The notes below the pieces were generated by a model. The model searched no databases and was not told the origin of the DNA. It was given only the letters and a program-made list of their open reading frames with translations. The position numbers and the translations under genes are program-made. Source: CAYNFR01 sp964616755 (GTDB lineage Bacteria; Bacteroidota; Bacteroidia; Chitinophagales; Saprospiraceae). Taken from it: a stretch of 64,000 nucleotides of DNA. Location of the stretch: assembly GCA_964616755.1 (NCBI GenBank), contig CAZTSI010000008.1:1-64000 (forward strand), read 5' to 3'. This document shows positions 44,720-52,977 of the stretch, piece after piece (position 1 is the first letter of the stretch; each line of letters begins with the position of its first letter).

Positions 44720-45730
44720 ATGAAAAGAGATCATTCTATATTAATTAGTAGAATGCTCACCAGAGAAACGTCCGAATTAGATCAGGATTTAATCCTCAAG
44801 CTAAGAAACGACGTTGACTTCAATGAGCAATTCGAATCGTACAAGTCAATTTGGGTAGCTTCCGAAGACTACTTTCCACAAAGAGAGTGGAACATGGAGC
44901 AAGCAAAAGCAAGTTTCATGTCCAAACTCGAAGAAGTACCCCCTCCTTCAATGTCCATGGAGTCTCCCACCTCAACTACCTTGTCGAAATCTTCCAGCAA
45001 GAAAAATTGGATCATTGCCATAACCCTTTTGTCGCTACTCGTTCTTATCTATATGTCATGGAAGTACCTGGACAACTCAGATAATACGACCATAACAGCC
45101 AAAGAAACAATAGAATATGCAGTACTCAACGACAAATCGGAGATTTGGCTAGGGGGGGGCTCTCAAGTGGTTGTAGACCTAGATCAAGAAGCTGGACGAT
45201 TAGTCGAGCTGCAAGGACAGGGTGTTTTTAAAGTATTTCCCAATAATGCTAAACCATTTCGAGTTACTTTTTCGGATATGGCCGTCGAAGTCGTAGGTAC
45301 AGTATTTAAAATAGATGCTCGACAAAAAGGTCAGTCTAAATTAGAAGTGCGATCAGGCAAAGTGAAGCTTTACTCTAAATCCAATCCAAAGAACTTCAAA
45401 ATTATTTCCGAAGGCGAGTACGCTATTGTAGATCATTTAAATCGCAATATTCAAATCAAAGTTGATGATGCTATCAGACCACTTCAGACGATTGGCTCTA
45501 ATATGTATCGTAATGTCACGGTCGAGAAGATTTTGGAAGAAGTAGAAATTCGTTTTGCGGTAACCTTGCGCTACGAGAAACAAAAACTGAGTGCCTGCAA
45601 AATTACAAGTTTGTCAACTGACAACATGAGCCTTCAAGAGCTCTTTGAAGCTTTGCAGGTAATCCACCCATCTATCACCATCGACAAAATAGGTGAGAAT
45701 ATTTATCGAGTGAATTCAGGAGGATGTTAA
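44720..45730 (+). CDS. FecR family anti-sigma factor
   Basis: About 336 residues. A cytoplasmic N-terminal part (about 1-90), one membrane helix (WIIAITLLSLLVLIYMSW, near 95-112), a periplasmic FecR domain (ELQGQGVFKVFPNNAKPF, VVGTVFKIDAR), and a C-terminal DUF4974 domain (VTVEKILEEVEIRF). GTG at 44717 precedes the chosen ATG by one codon. It holds the sigma factor and receives the signal from the STN domain of the receptor. A G8 tract (45152-45159) lies just after the membrane helix. Confidence 0.92.
   Translation: MKRDHSILISRMLTRETSELDQDLILKLRNDVDFNEQFESYKSIWVASEDYFPQREWNMEQAKASFMSKLEEVPPPSMSMESPTSTTLSKSSSKKNWIIAITLLSLLVLIYMSWKYLDNSDNTTITAKETIEYAVLNDKSEIWLGGGSQVVVDLDQEAGRLVELQGQGVFKVFPNNAKPFRVTFSDMAVEVVGTVFKIDARQKGQSKLEVRSGKVKLYSKSNPKNFKIISEGEYAIVDHLNRNIQIKVDDAIRPLQTIGSNMYRNVTVEKILEEVEIRFAVTLRYEKQKLSACKITSLSTDNMSLQELFEALQVIHPSITIDKIGENIYRVNSGGC
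45152..45159 (+). repeat. poly-G tract, eight G, in the anti-sigma gene
   Basis: Eight consecutive G encode Leu-Gly-Gly-Gly around residue 144 of the FecR protein. A slip would keep the cytoplasmic and membrane parts and remove the periplasmic signal-receiving domain. Confidence 0.9.
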
Positions 45731-45809
45731 CATAGCTTTGCCTTCAAAAGTCGCATTATAAAGTATCTTTGACGTGACTACAAAGTCATGTGAATGGATA
45801 CGATATCAA

Positions 45810-48458
45810 ATGATTAAGGGGCTTTTATTCCTTGTTTTTTTGTTGCCTTTTACTACCATCTTGGGTCAATCATACCCTGATGAACAGACGGTTAGTGCTA
45901 CCTTGGTTAATGTGTCCATTGATAGCGCCTTGTTTGTTTTAAGCAACAATAGTCAAGTAGCCATAAGCTACGACCCTTCTATTATCCCTAATAAACTAGT
46001 CACTCTTTTCGTCCAAAATATTAAGTTAGGCCTAGCGCTCGACAATATTTTTGAAGGCACAGACTTGAAGTATCAAATATTAGGGAATCAGCTAATTATT
46101 AAGGCTTTTATGTCTAATGAGCTTAAGAAAAACTATAATATCAGCGGCATAGTCTTTGACTCACTTTCTAAAGAGCGTTTGGTTTATGCCAACATATTTA
46201 CAGATGGGGCACATCAATATGGAAATATATCTAACGAATATGGTTTTTATAGTATTTCTATTCCCCAGGATCGATATACGTTGAACTTCTCCTTTCTTGG
46301 TTATACCAAGCAACAGGTCAGTTTTGATCTCCAGTCCGATACCATAATTGATGTATATCTAAGTCCTGAACAATTAATGAATGAGATAATCATCCGCGAA
46401 ACCATTCAGCGCAAATCTACCGAAGCGGAGCAATCGGTCACCGTTCCAGTAGATCTCTTAATTAATATGGCCAATATCGGTGGCGAACCTGATGTTTTTC
46501 GCATGCTCCAGATGAGGGCGGGCGTGGCTTCGTTTACGGATGGCTTTGGTGGAATACAAGTAAGAGGCGGTCAAAGCGACCATACATTATCTCTAATGGA
46601 CGGTGTCCCAATATACAATACAGGTCATATGCTGGGATTGTTTAGTGTGTTTCATCCTACGATCGTTAAGAGTACCCGCTTATTAAAGGCAGGTGTGCCT
46701 GCCCGATATGGTGGGAGATTGTCAGCAATTTTAGATGTAGCCCTTAAGGATGGCAATAAGAACAAGGTGGCAGGCGAATTTTCTGTATCTCCTCTTCTAA
46801 TAAGAGGATCTCTGGAGTTGCCCATAAATAAGGGTAAGAGTTCTTTGCTGCTAGCAGGTAGGCGCACAATTATCGACCCGTTCTTGAGGCCCCTTTCAAA
46901 ATATCAGTTTGAGCGAAATAATGAGGATGGTTTTATTAACTTTTATTTCTTTGACTTTAATGCTAAGTTCAATACCGAGCTTGGCAAAAACGATCAATTA
47001 TTTTTGAGTTACTATCAAGGTCAAGACAGCTATCTGAATGAAGTGGAAGGTGATGTTGATATATCTACAGTACAGAAAATCAGACAGTTAGATGTATCAG
47101 ATTATAGTTGGGGAAACCGTTTAGCTAGCGTAAAGTGGAATCATTTTTTTGGATCAAAGGCTTTTTTGACATCGAAAGGTTTTGTAAGTCGTTTTAGATT
47201 TCAAAACTTTGAATTTGATCGTACTATAATCAATCCTGGGGCTGGGCAGACTCTTGGCTTTAATTCTCAGCTCTATCAGTCCGAAATAGAAGATAGGGGT
47301 ATTAGTATTGACCTAGATGTTTTCTTTAATGCCAACTGGAAGATTAGATTTGGCGGAGAGTTTATTCGTCATACGGTAATTCCTGGCGCAGACTTTAATG
47401 CTTCAGATGTGAGTCTTTTGGATGAAAACTTGCGGCTATCTGCTTCTGTCGTGCGGGATAATAGTATTTTCCCGGAGTTGTATGGACAAGAAACTCGTGC
47501 CTATATCGAAAATGAGATTCGTATGGCTGATCGCCTGACGTTACAAGCTGGCCTTCATGTGGCAAGATTACAAGCTGATAATTCTAAATATACCTTTTTC
47601 GAACCGCGACTAGCGCTAAGCTATCGTTTTGGACATGATCATTTTTTGCGATTGGCATTTACAGAAATGGATCAGTTCATGCATGTTATCTCCACTTTTG
47701 GCTTGGGGTTGCCTAATGATATTTGGATTCCAAGCACGGCCAATATTACTCCTCAACGAGCTAGGGATTGGTCAGTTAGCTTTGATTTTAACTTTAAATC
47801 TGGTTATTCTTGGAGCTTGTCAGCCTACACCAAAGAGTTACGCAATATATACGGTTTCCGTGAGGGGGGTATCTTCGCGATCCAAGCCAATGAGAATTGG
47901 GAAGAACAATTGTTTAGCGGTAACGGACGGAGTAGGGGTGTTGAAGTAGAGCTAGAGAAAAAGTTGGGCATAATTCGTGGTTTTGTGAGTTACACCTACA
48001 GTAAATCTACTAGACAGTTTGAAGAAATCAATGATGGGATAGAGTTTTATGCAAACAACGATAGACGACATCAGTCAGCGATCAACTTACAAACTAAGAT
48101 TAACAATAACCTCGACTTCTCGATTGGCTATACTTATAATACGGGCAGTCCTGTGACGCTGCCAATTGCAATTCAATCGATCGTTGTTTCGAATACAGTA
48201 GAGATTGTTCCGATTTATGGCCGCATTAACAATGCGCGACTTCCGGCGTATCACAATCTTAGTATGGGTTTGAATGTGCATAATCAATATACATGGGCAC
48301 GACAAAAATTTTCTTTAGGTGTATATAATGTCTACAACCGACGTAATCCTTTTTACATTGATTTAGTCAAAGATCCAGATAATAATCTTCGCTTTAATCT
48401 CGAGCAGGTGAGCCTCATGCCTCTTTTACCATACATCAGTTACAGCATCAGTTTTTAA
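45810..48458 (+). CDS. TonB-dependent receptor with STN and carboxypeptidase-regulatory-like domains
   Basis: About 882 residues. The ATG at 45810 begins a signal peptide (MIKGLLFLVFLLPFTTILGQ); a GTG at 45774 adds 12 polar residues and is less likely. Order: STN/secretin-type signalling domain (VSIDSALFVLSNNSQVAISY), a carboxypeptidase-regulatory-like domain (ISGIVFDSLSKERLVYANIF), plug (MRAGVASFTDGFGGIQVRGG), and a beta-barrel ending YISYSISF. The STN domain should touch FecR in the periplasm. It is followed by a DUF4249 lipoprotein, a pairing specific to Bacteroidota. Ligand unknown. Confidence 0.92.
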   Translation: MIKGLLFLVFLLPFTTILGQSYPDEQTVSATLVNVSIDSALFVLSNNSQVAISYDPSIIPNKLVTLFVQNIKLGLALDNIFEGTDLKYQILGNQLIIKAFMSNELKKNYNISGIVFDSLSKERLVYANIFTDGAHQYGNISNEYGFYSISIPQDRYTLNFSFLGYTKQQVSFDLQSDTIIDVYLSPEQLMNEIIIRETIQRKSTEAEQSVTVPVDLLINMANIGGEPDVFRMLQMRAGVASFTDGFGGIQVRGGQSDHTLSLMDGVPIYNTGHMLGLFSVFHPTIVKSTRLLKAGVPARYGGRLSAILDVALKDGNKNKVAGEFSVSPLLIRGSLELPINKGKSSLLLAGRRTIIDPFLRPLSKYQFERNNEDGFINFYFFDFNAKFNTELGKNDQLFLSYYQGQDSYLNEVEGDVDISTVQKIRQLDVSDYSWGNRLASVKWNHFFGSKAFLTSKGFVSRFRFQNFEFDRTIINPGAGQTLGFNSQLYQSEIEDRGISIDLDVFFNANWKIRFGGEFIRHTVIPGADFNASDVSLLDENLRLSASVVRDNSIFPELYGQETRAYIENEIRMADRLTLQAGLHVARLQADNSKYTFFEPRLALSYRFGHDHFLRLAFTEMDQFMHVISTFGLGLPNDIWIPSTANITPQRARDWSVSFDFNFKSGYSWSLSAYTKELRNIYGFREGGIFAIQANENWEEQLFSGNGRSRGVEVELEKKLGIIRGFVSYTYSKSTRQFEEINDGIEFYANNDRRHQSAINLQTKINNNLDFSIGYTYNTGSPVTLPIAIQSIVVSNTVEIVPIYGRINNARLPAYHNLSMGLNVHNQYTWARQKFSLGVYNVYNRRNPFYIDLVKDPDNNLRFNLEQVSLMPLLPYISYSISF

Positions 48459-48616
48459 GCATAACACCATTATCGCAGGCAATTGAGCTAGGAGATCATT
48501 AAGTTGCACCTGTTATATTGCTTTAGTTAAAGATGAATTATAATATTAAGTCGTTTATGACATGCGATTACAATGTTGTACTTTTGCATATCGTCAAGGT
48601 TGAAAGTTATTATAGG

Positions 48617-49549
48617 ATGAAACGTATGCATTTGTGTATAGTGCTAATCTGCCTAGTTATAGGCTGTAGAGAGGCATATATCTATGATGTAGAAGAGCAA
48701 TACATTCCTCAAATTAACCTCAATAGCGAAATATCTTCTGACTTACCCGTAGAGATAAGAATATTAAAAAGTCAAGCACTCGGTCAGGATGTCAATGCTG
48801 AGCCCATGAATAAGGCCTCAGTGTGGTTAGAAGGGACGAGGATACCCGGTGGAAGAGCTCTGCTTGGATTTGATAGTAAGACAAACTCATACAAATTCCC
48901 CTTAGATGGTTTTCGACTTAATGAAGATCAACGGTATGTGGTAACTGCGGTGACGGAAGGGTTTGATACGATACGATCAAGCACCGTTATTCCAAAGCCC
49001 ACTAATTTTAGTCGTATCGAAGTTATTTCGAGCCGCAAAATAGCAGTAGATCCAATTAGGAATCATTTCGAAATCCAACTGGCTATCGAACTGCAAGAAC
49101 CTACACGTCGTCCAGCGTTTTATATGCTCGATTTCAATAGGATATTAACAGAATATCGTGTGACATCCAACAACGATACCCTCCTGACGGATTATAAAGC
49201 ATTGCACCGCTTGAACGTAAAGACTATCGACAATAATAAAAATGCCATTCATTCATTCATCCAATCGCCGGGTGTATTTATCGATGAATCGAAGTTGAGC
49301 AATGAAAGAATGGTTTTTACTATAGTCACTGATCAATCTTTACAAAGCTTCAGGGAAATTCTAAAAAAAGTTTCGATAGAATTACGCACAATCACTCCTG
49401 AACTATTTTGGTACAACGAGTACATCAATCGTCTCTTGACCAGTACCCGCAGCGGATACAGCTTTCCAGTGAAGGGCTATTCAAACGTCGAAAACGGCAA
49501 TGGGGTCTTTGGCGGCCTTTCTCGTCGAAATATTGTCATAAATATTTAG
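48617..49549 (+). CDS. DUF4249 family lipoprotein
   Basis: About 310 residues. The ATG at 48617 starts a lipoprotein signal with lipobox VIGC (Cys17); the in-frame codons from 48533 add an extension without signal character. The family is DUF4249: two beta-sandwich-like halves with YIPQINLNSEIS at the start and AVTEGFDTIRSSTVIP in the middle. It lies 158 bp downstream of the receptor and probably acts as its surface-exposed partner, the way SusD does for SusC. That role is inferred from gene order. Confidence 0.85.
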   Translation: MKRMHLCIVLICLVIGCREAYIYDVEEQYIPQINLNSEISSDLPVEIRILKSQALGQDVNAEPMNKASVWLEGTRIPGGRALLGFDSKTNSYKFPLDGFRLNEDQRYVVTAVTEGFDTIRSSTVIPKPTNFSRIEVISSRKIAVDPIRNHFEIQLAIELQEPTRRPAFYMLDFNRILTEYRVTSNNDTLLTDYKALHRLNVKTIDNNKNAIHSFIQSPGVFIDESKLSNERMVFTIVTDQSLQSFREILKKVSIELRTITPELFWYNEYINRLLTSTRSGYSFPVKGYSNVENGNGVFGGLSRRNIVINI

Positions 49550-49637
49550 ATATACTCGTACTACATCTCATCTTCGGCTTGCTACGCGTAGGGGTAAAAT
49601 GTCAACTGGTTGTCATTCTATCTATAAACCAAAACTT

Positions 49638-50351
49638 ATGAATGACTCCACAATTGTAGTGCGCCCCGATGCTTCAGCAAAACTACTTGAACATAAACTC
49701 TTAGAAGGCCTTTCGGATATTGAAAGGTTATTCGTAAAGAAGCATTCACAAGAGATAAGTTTACGCAAACATGATTTATTGTTTAAGGAAAACGATAAGC
49801 GACAATTTCTATACATCATACACGAAGGTATTGTCAAGGAATATATCCGAGCGTCAAAGCGAGTCATCATCCGACAGATTTATTATCCGGTAGATATCAT
49901 CTGTGAAAATGTAACGAGATCAATGGCTATGCATGACAGTATAGCTATAGCCTTAGCCGGACCCGTAAAAATTCTTGCAATTGATTTAAATTGCCTGAAG
50001 ACACTGTCTAAGCAGAATCATCATGTCGCGTCTTATTTGATCGACTTTTTTGCCAATCAGTCAGCACAACGAAGCGAGCGAATAGATAGATTAATGAGAG
50101 ACGATGCCAAAAGTCGTATTGTGCATTTTATTACAAGCTATGCGACGACTTACGGTGTAAAGATAGGAATGCACGAACTCTTGTTTAAGCATAATTTTAC
50201 TCAACAAGATATTGCAGATTATACAGCTACGTCAAGGCAGACCGTAGTAACTGTGCTAAACGAACTAAAAGACGAAAAATCCATATCCTTTATGCGCAAT
50301 AGAATTTTGATAAAGGATATGGATTCCCTTAAACTTCAGCTAGTTAGCTGA
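49638..50351 (+). CDS. Crp/Fnr family transcriptional regulator
   Basis: About 237 residues. An N-terminal cyclic-nucleotide-binding-like beta-roll (LRKHDLLFKENDKRQFLYIIHEGIVKEYI, split over residues 43-71) lacks the RxS/T residues of true Crp. A C-terminal winged HTH follows (NFTQQDIADYTATSRQTV, then VLNELKD). The ATG at 49638 is preferred over a start 39 bp upstream. No Fnr-type cysteine cluster is seen, so it probably senses something other than cAMP or oxygen. Its end overlaps the small HTH gene by 12 bp. Confidence 0.88.
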   Translation: MNDSTIVVRPDASAKLLEHKLLEGLSDIERLFVKKHSQEISLRKHDLLFKENDKRQFLYIIHEGIVKEYIRASKRVIIRQIYYPVDIICENVTRSMAMHDSIAIALAGPVKILAIDLNCLKTLSKQNHHVASYLIDFFANQSAQRSERIDRLMRDDAKSRIVHFITSYATTYGVKIGMHELLFKHNFTQQDIADYTATSRQTVVTVLNELKDEKSISFMRNRILIKDMDSLKLQLVS

Positions 50352-50591
50352 GCTAGAATTCAAAATATTCATTGCTGCTTGATAGATAGTGTCATCATCT
50401 AGCAAGACTATGCCTCCATCAGGGCCTTGTTCTTGATGAAAGGCAACAATACTACCATCTACAAATTTTTTCGCCCCAAAATAATTTCGCACCGTTTGCT
50501 CTTCAAGTTGTAGTTGTTGAGCAATCTTACTAATGCTTCCTGTAGGAAGACGATGCTTCAATTGGCGTAATTCATTGAATGTTATATACAT
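50340..50591 (-). CDS. small HTH DNA-binding protein, conserved in Bacteroidota
   Basis: An 83-residue protein with a helix-turn-helix over about residues 20-40 (ISKIAQQLQLEEQTVRNYFGA), followed by a beta-type tail HQEQGPDGGIVLLDDD. I recognise the HIEQGPDGG-like tail from small conserved hypothetical proteins of this phylum, but I know of no function. It converges on the Crp/Fnr gene, and no partner is visible. Confidence 0.65.
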   Translation of the reverse strand: MYITFNELRQLKHRLPTGSISKIAQQLQLEEQTVRNYFGAKKFVDGSIVAFHQEQGPDGGIVLLDDDTIYQAAMNILNSSSAN

Positions 50592-50727
50592 GACTCAGAA
50601 TTTTGGTTTAATGGGCTTAAATTACGATAATTCCGATTTTATCGCAATATATATTCAATTATTTTGCATTTGATAGTCAAGAAGGTATTTTAGTGGGCAA
50701 TAGCCTATTCTGCCTCCTAAAATGAAA

Positions 50728-50761
50728 AATGTCCATATCTATCTTCATACATATGGACATT
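50728..50761 (-). terminator. hairpin just after a possible micro-ORF
   Basis: AATGTCCATAT (50728-50738) pairs perfectly with ATATGGACATT (50751-50761) around 12 bases. On the minus strand it is followed by TTTCATTTTA, a weak T-rich tail. It begins 6 bp after the micro-ORF stop. Confidence 0.45.
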
Positions 50762-50767
50762 ACTCAT

Positions 50768-50878
50768 TTAATAACCAAAACTCATAAATACATATGCAAA
50801 TAATGTGCCAAGTATAAAATAAAAAATGCCCGAGATATTTCTATCTCGAGCAAAACGAATTTTACAATAAATAACCAA
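50768..50878 (-). CDS. possible small membrane protein, TTG start
   Basis: A 36-codon frame opens from a TTG directly after an in-frame stop. It reads a short polar stretch ending ARDRNISG, then an uninterrupted hydrophobic helix FYFILGTLFAYVFMSFGY to a TAA. The composition resembles a small single-span membrane protein, and a terminator-like hairpin follows at once. There is no ATG and no clear ribosome site, and I do not recognise a family. It could equally be the tail of a decayed gene; the neighbouring copy of ATAACCAAAACT hints at a past duplication. Confidence 0.28.
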   Translation of the reverse strand: MVIYCKIRFARDRNISGIFYFILGTLFAYVFMSFGY

Positions 50879-50998
50879 AACTTACACATAACGAAGATAT
50901 TACATATTATGAATATATTTAATATGTAATTAATTAATTTACAATCATTACTAACATATATTTTTGCGCATGTATAAGCACTTATATATCTGACCCTT

Positions 50999-51718
50999 AT
51001 GACAATCTCTGACAAAATTATTTTTGAGGACAATCATTTACTTATTGTTAATAAACCTTCGGGATGGCTTGTACAAGGCGACAAGACAGGCGATGTCAGC
51101 CTTCTGGATTTAGCAAAGCTGTATATTAAAGAAAAATATGGAAAACCAGGAGATGTTTTTCTTCAACCTGTGCATCGCATCGATAGAGGTGTGAGCGGTC
51201 TTTCAATCTTTGCTCGCACGAGTAAAGCGACCGCGCGTATGAATGAAATATTTAAAAACCGCCAGATTATAAAGACGTATGCTGCTATTTCGCGGGACAG
51301 ACCAGCGACCGAAGTTGGCGAACTTTTTGATCACATCCTCAAAGACGAAGGAAACAACCAAGTTAAGCGTGTTAAGTCCAGCCATCCGCAAGGGAAGGCA
51401 GCTCATACAAAGTACAAGCTATTGAATATTCAAGCGGCAAAATACCTTTTCATCGTCCAACCCGTCACTGGAAGACCACATCAAATTAGAGCTCAAATGT
51501 CGTGGATGGGTTGTCCATTATTCGGGGATACTAAATACGGAGATATTCAAGCCATTCAAGACAGATCAATTGCTCTGCATAGTATGAGTGTTTCATTTAT
51601 TCACCCAGTGACAAAAGAACCTCAATTTCATTATTGCCTTCCTGAGCGCGTCGAGGTATGGCGAGAGTTTATTCCTGTAGTCAAGGCCTACTGCCTCGAT
51701 GATGGTTCAGACTTTTAG
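50999..51718 (+). CDS. RNA pseudouridine synthase, RluA family
   Basis: A 239-residue enzyme that isomerises uridine in rRNA or tRNA. The catalytic motif HRIDRGVSGL carries the conserved Asp (near residue 65). KTYAAISR, VTGRPHQIRAQM and GDTKYG are other family blocks. No S4 domain precedes the catalytic part, so it is a short RluA-type member. The target RNA is unknown. Confidence 0.92.
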   Translation: MTISDKIIFEDNHLLIVNKPSGWLVQGDKTGDVSLLDLAKLYIKEKYGKPGDVFLQPVHRIDRGVSGLSIFARTSKATARMNEIFKNRQIIKTYAAISRDRPATEVGELFDHILKDEGNNQVKRVKSSHPQGKAAHTKYKLLNIQAAKYLFIVQPVTGRPHQIRAQMSWMGCPLFGDTKYGDIQAIQDRSIALHSMSVSFIHPVTKEPQFHYCLPERVEVWREFIPVVKAYCLDDGSDF

Positions 51719-51814
51719 AGTCAATCTTTTTCAAAAGAGTCTTGAGCGGGTTGATATTTGGCAATGGCAAAGGAGAATTGCTTGGTTTGGCGTATTTATG
51801 ACATAAAGAATACC

Positions 51815-51845
51815 CTTGATAAATGGCTAATAAAGATTACCTTTG
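51815..51845 (+). promoter_or_regulatory. promoter of the SRP RNA gene
   Basis: CTTG at 51815-51818 (-33 type) and TACCTTTG at 51838-51845 (-7 element TAnnTTTG) are separated by 19 bp, the Bacteroidota spacing. Transcription would begin about 51850-51852, exactly where the folded SRP RNA starts. Confidence 0.75.
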
Positions 51846-51850
51846 CGGCC

Positions 51851-51949
51851 GGTGAGGGTCGTACAGCCAGCTCCTTCAAAATCCCCCAGGGTGGAAACGC
51901 AGCAAGGGTATGAAGTTGTAGCGGTTTGGTATGATTCCTCACTTTTTTT
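51851..51949 (+). ncRNA. ffs: bacterial small SRP RNA (4.5S RNA)
   Basis: The transcript folds into one long hairpin. GTGAGG (51852-51857) pairs with CCTCAC (51937-51942), GTCGTAC pairs with GTATGAT using G-U pairs, and CTTCA pairs with TGAAG. The apical part, CCAGGGTGGAAACGCAGCAAGG, has the GGAA-type tetraloop and the asymmetric internal loop that bind the Ffh M domain. Seven T follow the outer stem as terminator. The RNA scaffolds Ffh (encoded at 35.8 kb) in co-translational targeting. The short form lacks an Alu domain, as usual in this phylum. Confidence 0.92.
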
Positions 51950-51974
51950 ATTTCAATTTCAAGCGATATAATTT

Positions 51975-52631
51975 ATGAAGTTTTTTATTGATACAGCCTC
52001 CTTATCACAGATACAAGAAGCTAAAGAATTAGGTATCCTCGACGGTGTCACCACAAATCCCTCCTTAATGTTCAAAGAGGGTATCGTAGGTCATTCTAAT
52101 GTCATGAAACATTACGCAGCTATTTGCGATCTGGTAGACGGCGATGTTAGTGCTGAGGTAATTTCTACTGAAATGGAAGGAATTATCAGAGAAGGAAAGG
52201 AGTTAGTAGCTATTGCGCCTAATATAGTAGTTAAAGTACCGATGATTAAAGAGGGTATCAAAGCTATTCGCTGGTTTTCAGACCATGATATTAAGACCAA
52301 TTGTACGCTAGTCTTCTCTGCTGGACAAGCGATTTTGGCGGCTAAGGCTGGTGCCACCTATTTATCCCCATTTATCGGTCGAGTTGATGATATCAATTGG
52401 GACGGAATAGCTCTTATAAGAGAAATCGCCGAAATTTATGCTATTCAAGGATATGATACAGAGATACTAGCCGCCTCGATCCGCAATAGCCGACATATAG
52501 TTCAGTCTGCTCAAGCTGGTGCTGATGTGGTGACCTGTCCGCTGAGCGCAATAGTAGGACTACTCAAACACCCGTTAACGGATTCTGGATTGGAACAATT
52601 CTTAGCTGATCATAAGAAAGGACTTGCGTAA
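51975..52631 (+). CDS. transaldolase-like fructose-6-phosphate aldolase family
   Basis: A 218-residue TIM-barrel aldolase of the short transaldolase/FSA group. It begins MKFFIDTASLSQIQEAKE, has DGVTTNPSLM, the Schiff-base Lys in IVVKVPMIKEG (near residue 86), and TNCTLVFSAGQAILAAKAGA. This short family includes both true transaldolases (TalC) and fructose-6-phosphate aldolases. The sequence alone does not decide which. It overlaps the next gene by 8 bp. Confidence 0.9.
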   Translation: MKFFIDTASLSQIQEAKELGILDGVTTNPSLMFKEGIVGHSNVMKHYAAICDLVDGDVSAEVISTEMEGIIREGKELVAIAPNIVVKVPMIKEGIKAIRWFSDHDIKTNCTLVFSAGQAILAAKAGATYLSPFIGRVDDINWDGIALIREIAEIYAIQGYDTEILAASIRNSRHIVQSAQAGADVVTCPLSAIVGLLKHPLTDSGLEQFLADHKKGLA

Positions 52632-52977
52632 GATATATTACCTTTCAACGTGCAATACTTGTCAGCGGATAATAGGGCAAATTCGCGATATAGCCTCTTT
52701 CGAGCTTATAGATATCAAAAAGGAAATGATCTCTAAGACATTATTAGATCAAATTCGGACGCGGGTTGGAAGCTATGAAGATCTATTTAATAAGCGTTCT
52801 CGAAAATACCAAGCTATCCCAGTTCAGGATCGCCCTCAAACTGATAGTGAATGGGAAGACTTGATTTTGACGGATTATACCTTTTTGAAGAGACCCATAG
52901 TTATTGATGATAAAGCCTGTTTTATTGGTAATGCGGACAACGTCGTAGCTGCAATGCTTAAACATGTGAACCTATGA
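52624..52977 (+). CDS. ArsC/Spx-family thioredoxin-fold protein
   Basis: A 117-residue protein of the arsenate reductase/Spx/YffB family. The N-terminal YYLSTCNTCQRIIG holds a CxxC. A later RPIVIDD supplies the family's conserved Arg-Pro segment. TTG at 52624 is the start, inside the end of the aldolase gene, and the end overlaps hemF by 4 bp (ATGA). True arsenate reduction is not implied; no ars genes are nearby. YffB-like proteins of unknown role are the closer comparison. Confidence 0.8.
   Translation: MRKIYYLSTCNTCQRIIGQIRDIASFELIDIKKEMISKTLLDQIRTRVGSYEDLFNKRSRKYQAIPVQDRPQTDSEWEDLILTDYTFLKRPIVIDDKACFIGNADNVVAAMLKHVNL

Larger units (their letters stand above)
50592..50998. other. 407-bp intergenic region with hairpins and a possible micro-ORF
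   Basis: This AT-rich stretch separates the small HTH gene from the pseudouridine synthase gene. It holds a perfect 11-bp hairpin (50728-50761), a second hairpin CGAGATA/TATCTCG (50831-50848) and two copies of ATAACCAAAACT (50771 and 50871, exactly 100 bp apart). It also holds the micro-ORF listed separately and an AT-only stretch near 50905-50945. No tRNA or known riboswitch is recognisable. Confidence 0.5.

Noticed and set aside
50782..51033. 83-codon minus-strand frame over the pseudouridine synthase start
   Set aside because: It overlaps a well-supported gene start and has no recognisable sequence; another frame in the same stretch looks more protein-like and is reported as the micro-ORF.
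52624..52977. Arsenate resistance locus
   Set aside because: The ArsC/Spx fold protein stands between an aldolase gene and hemF with no ars genes, so arsenate reduction is not supported.
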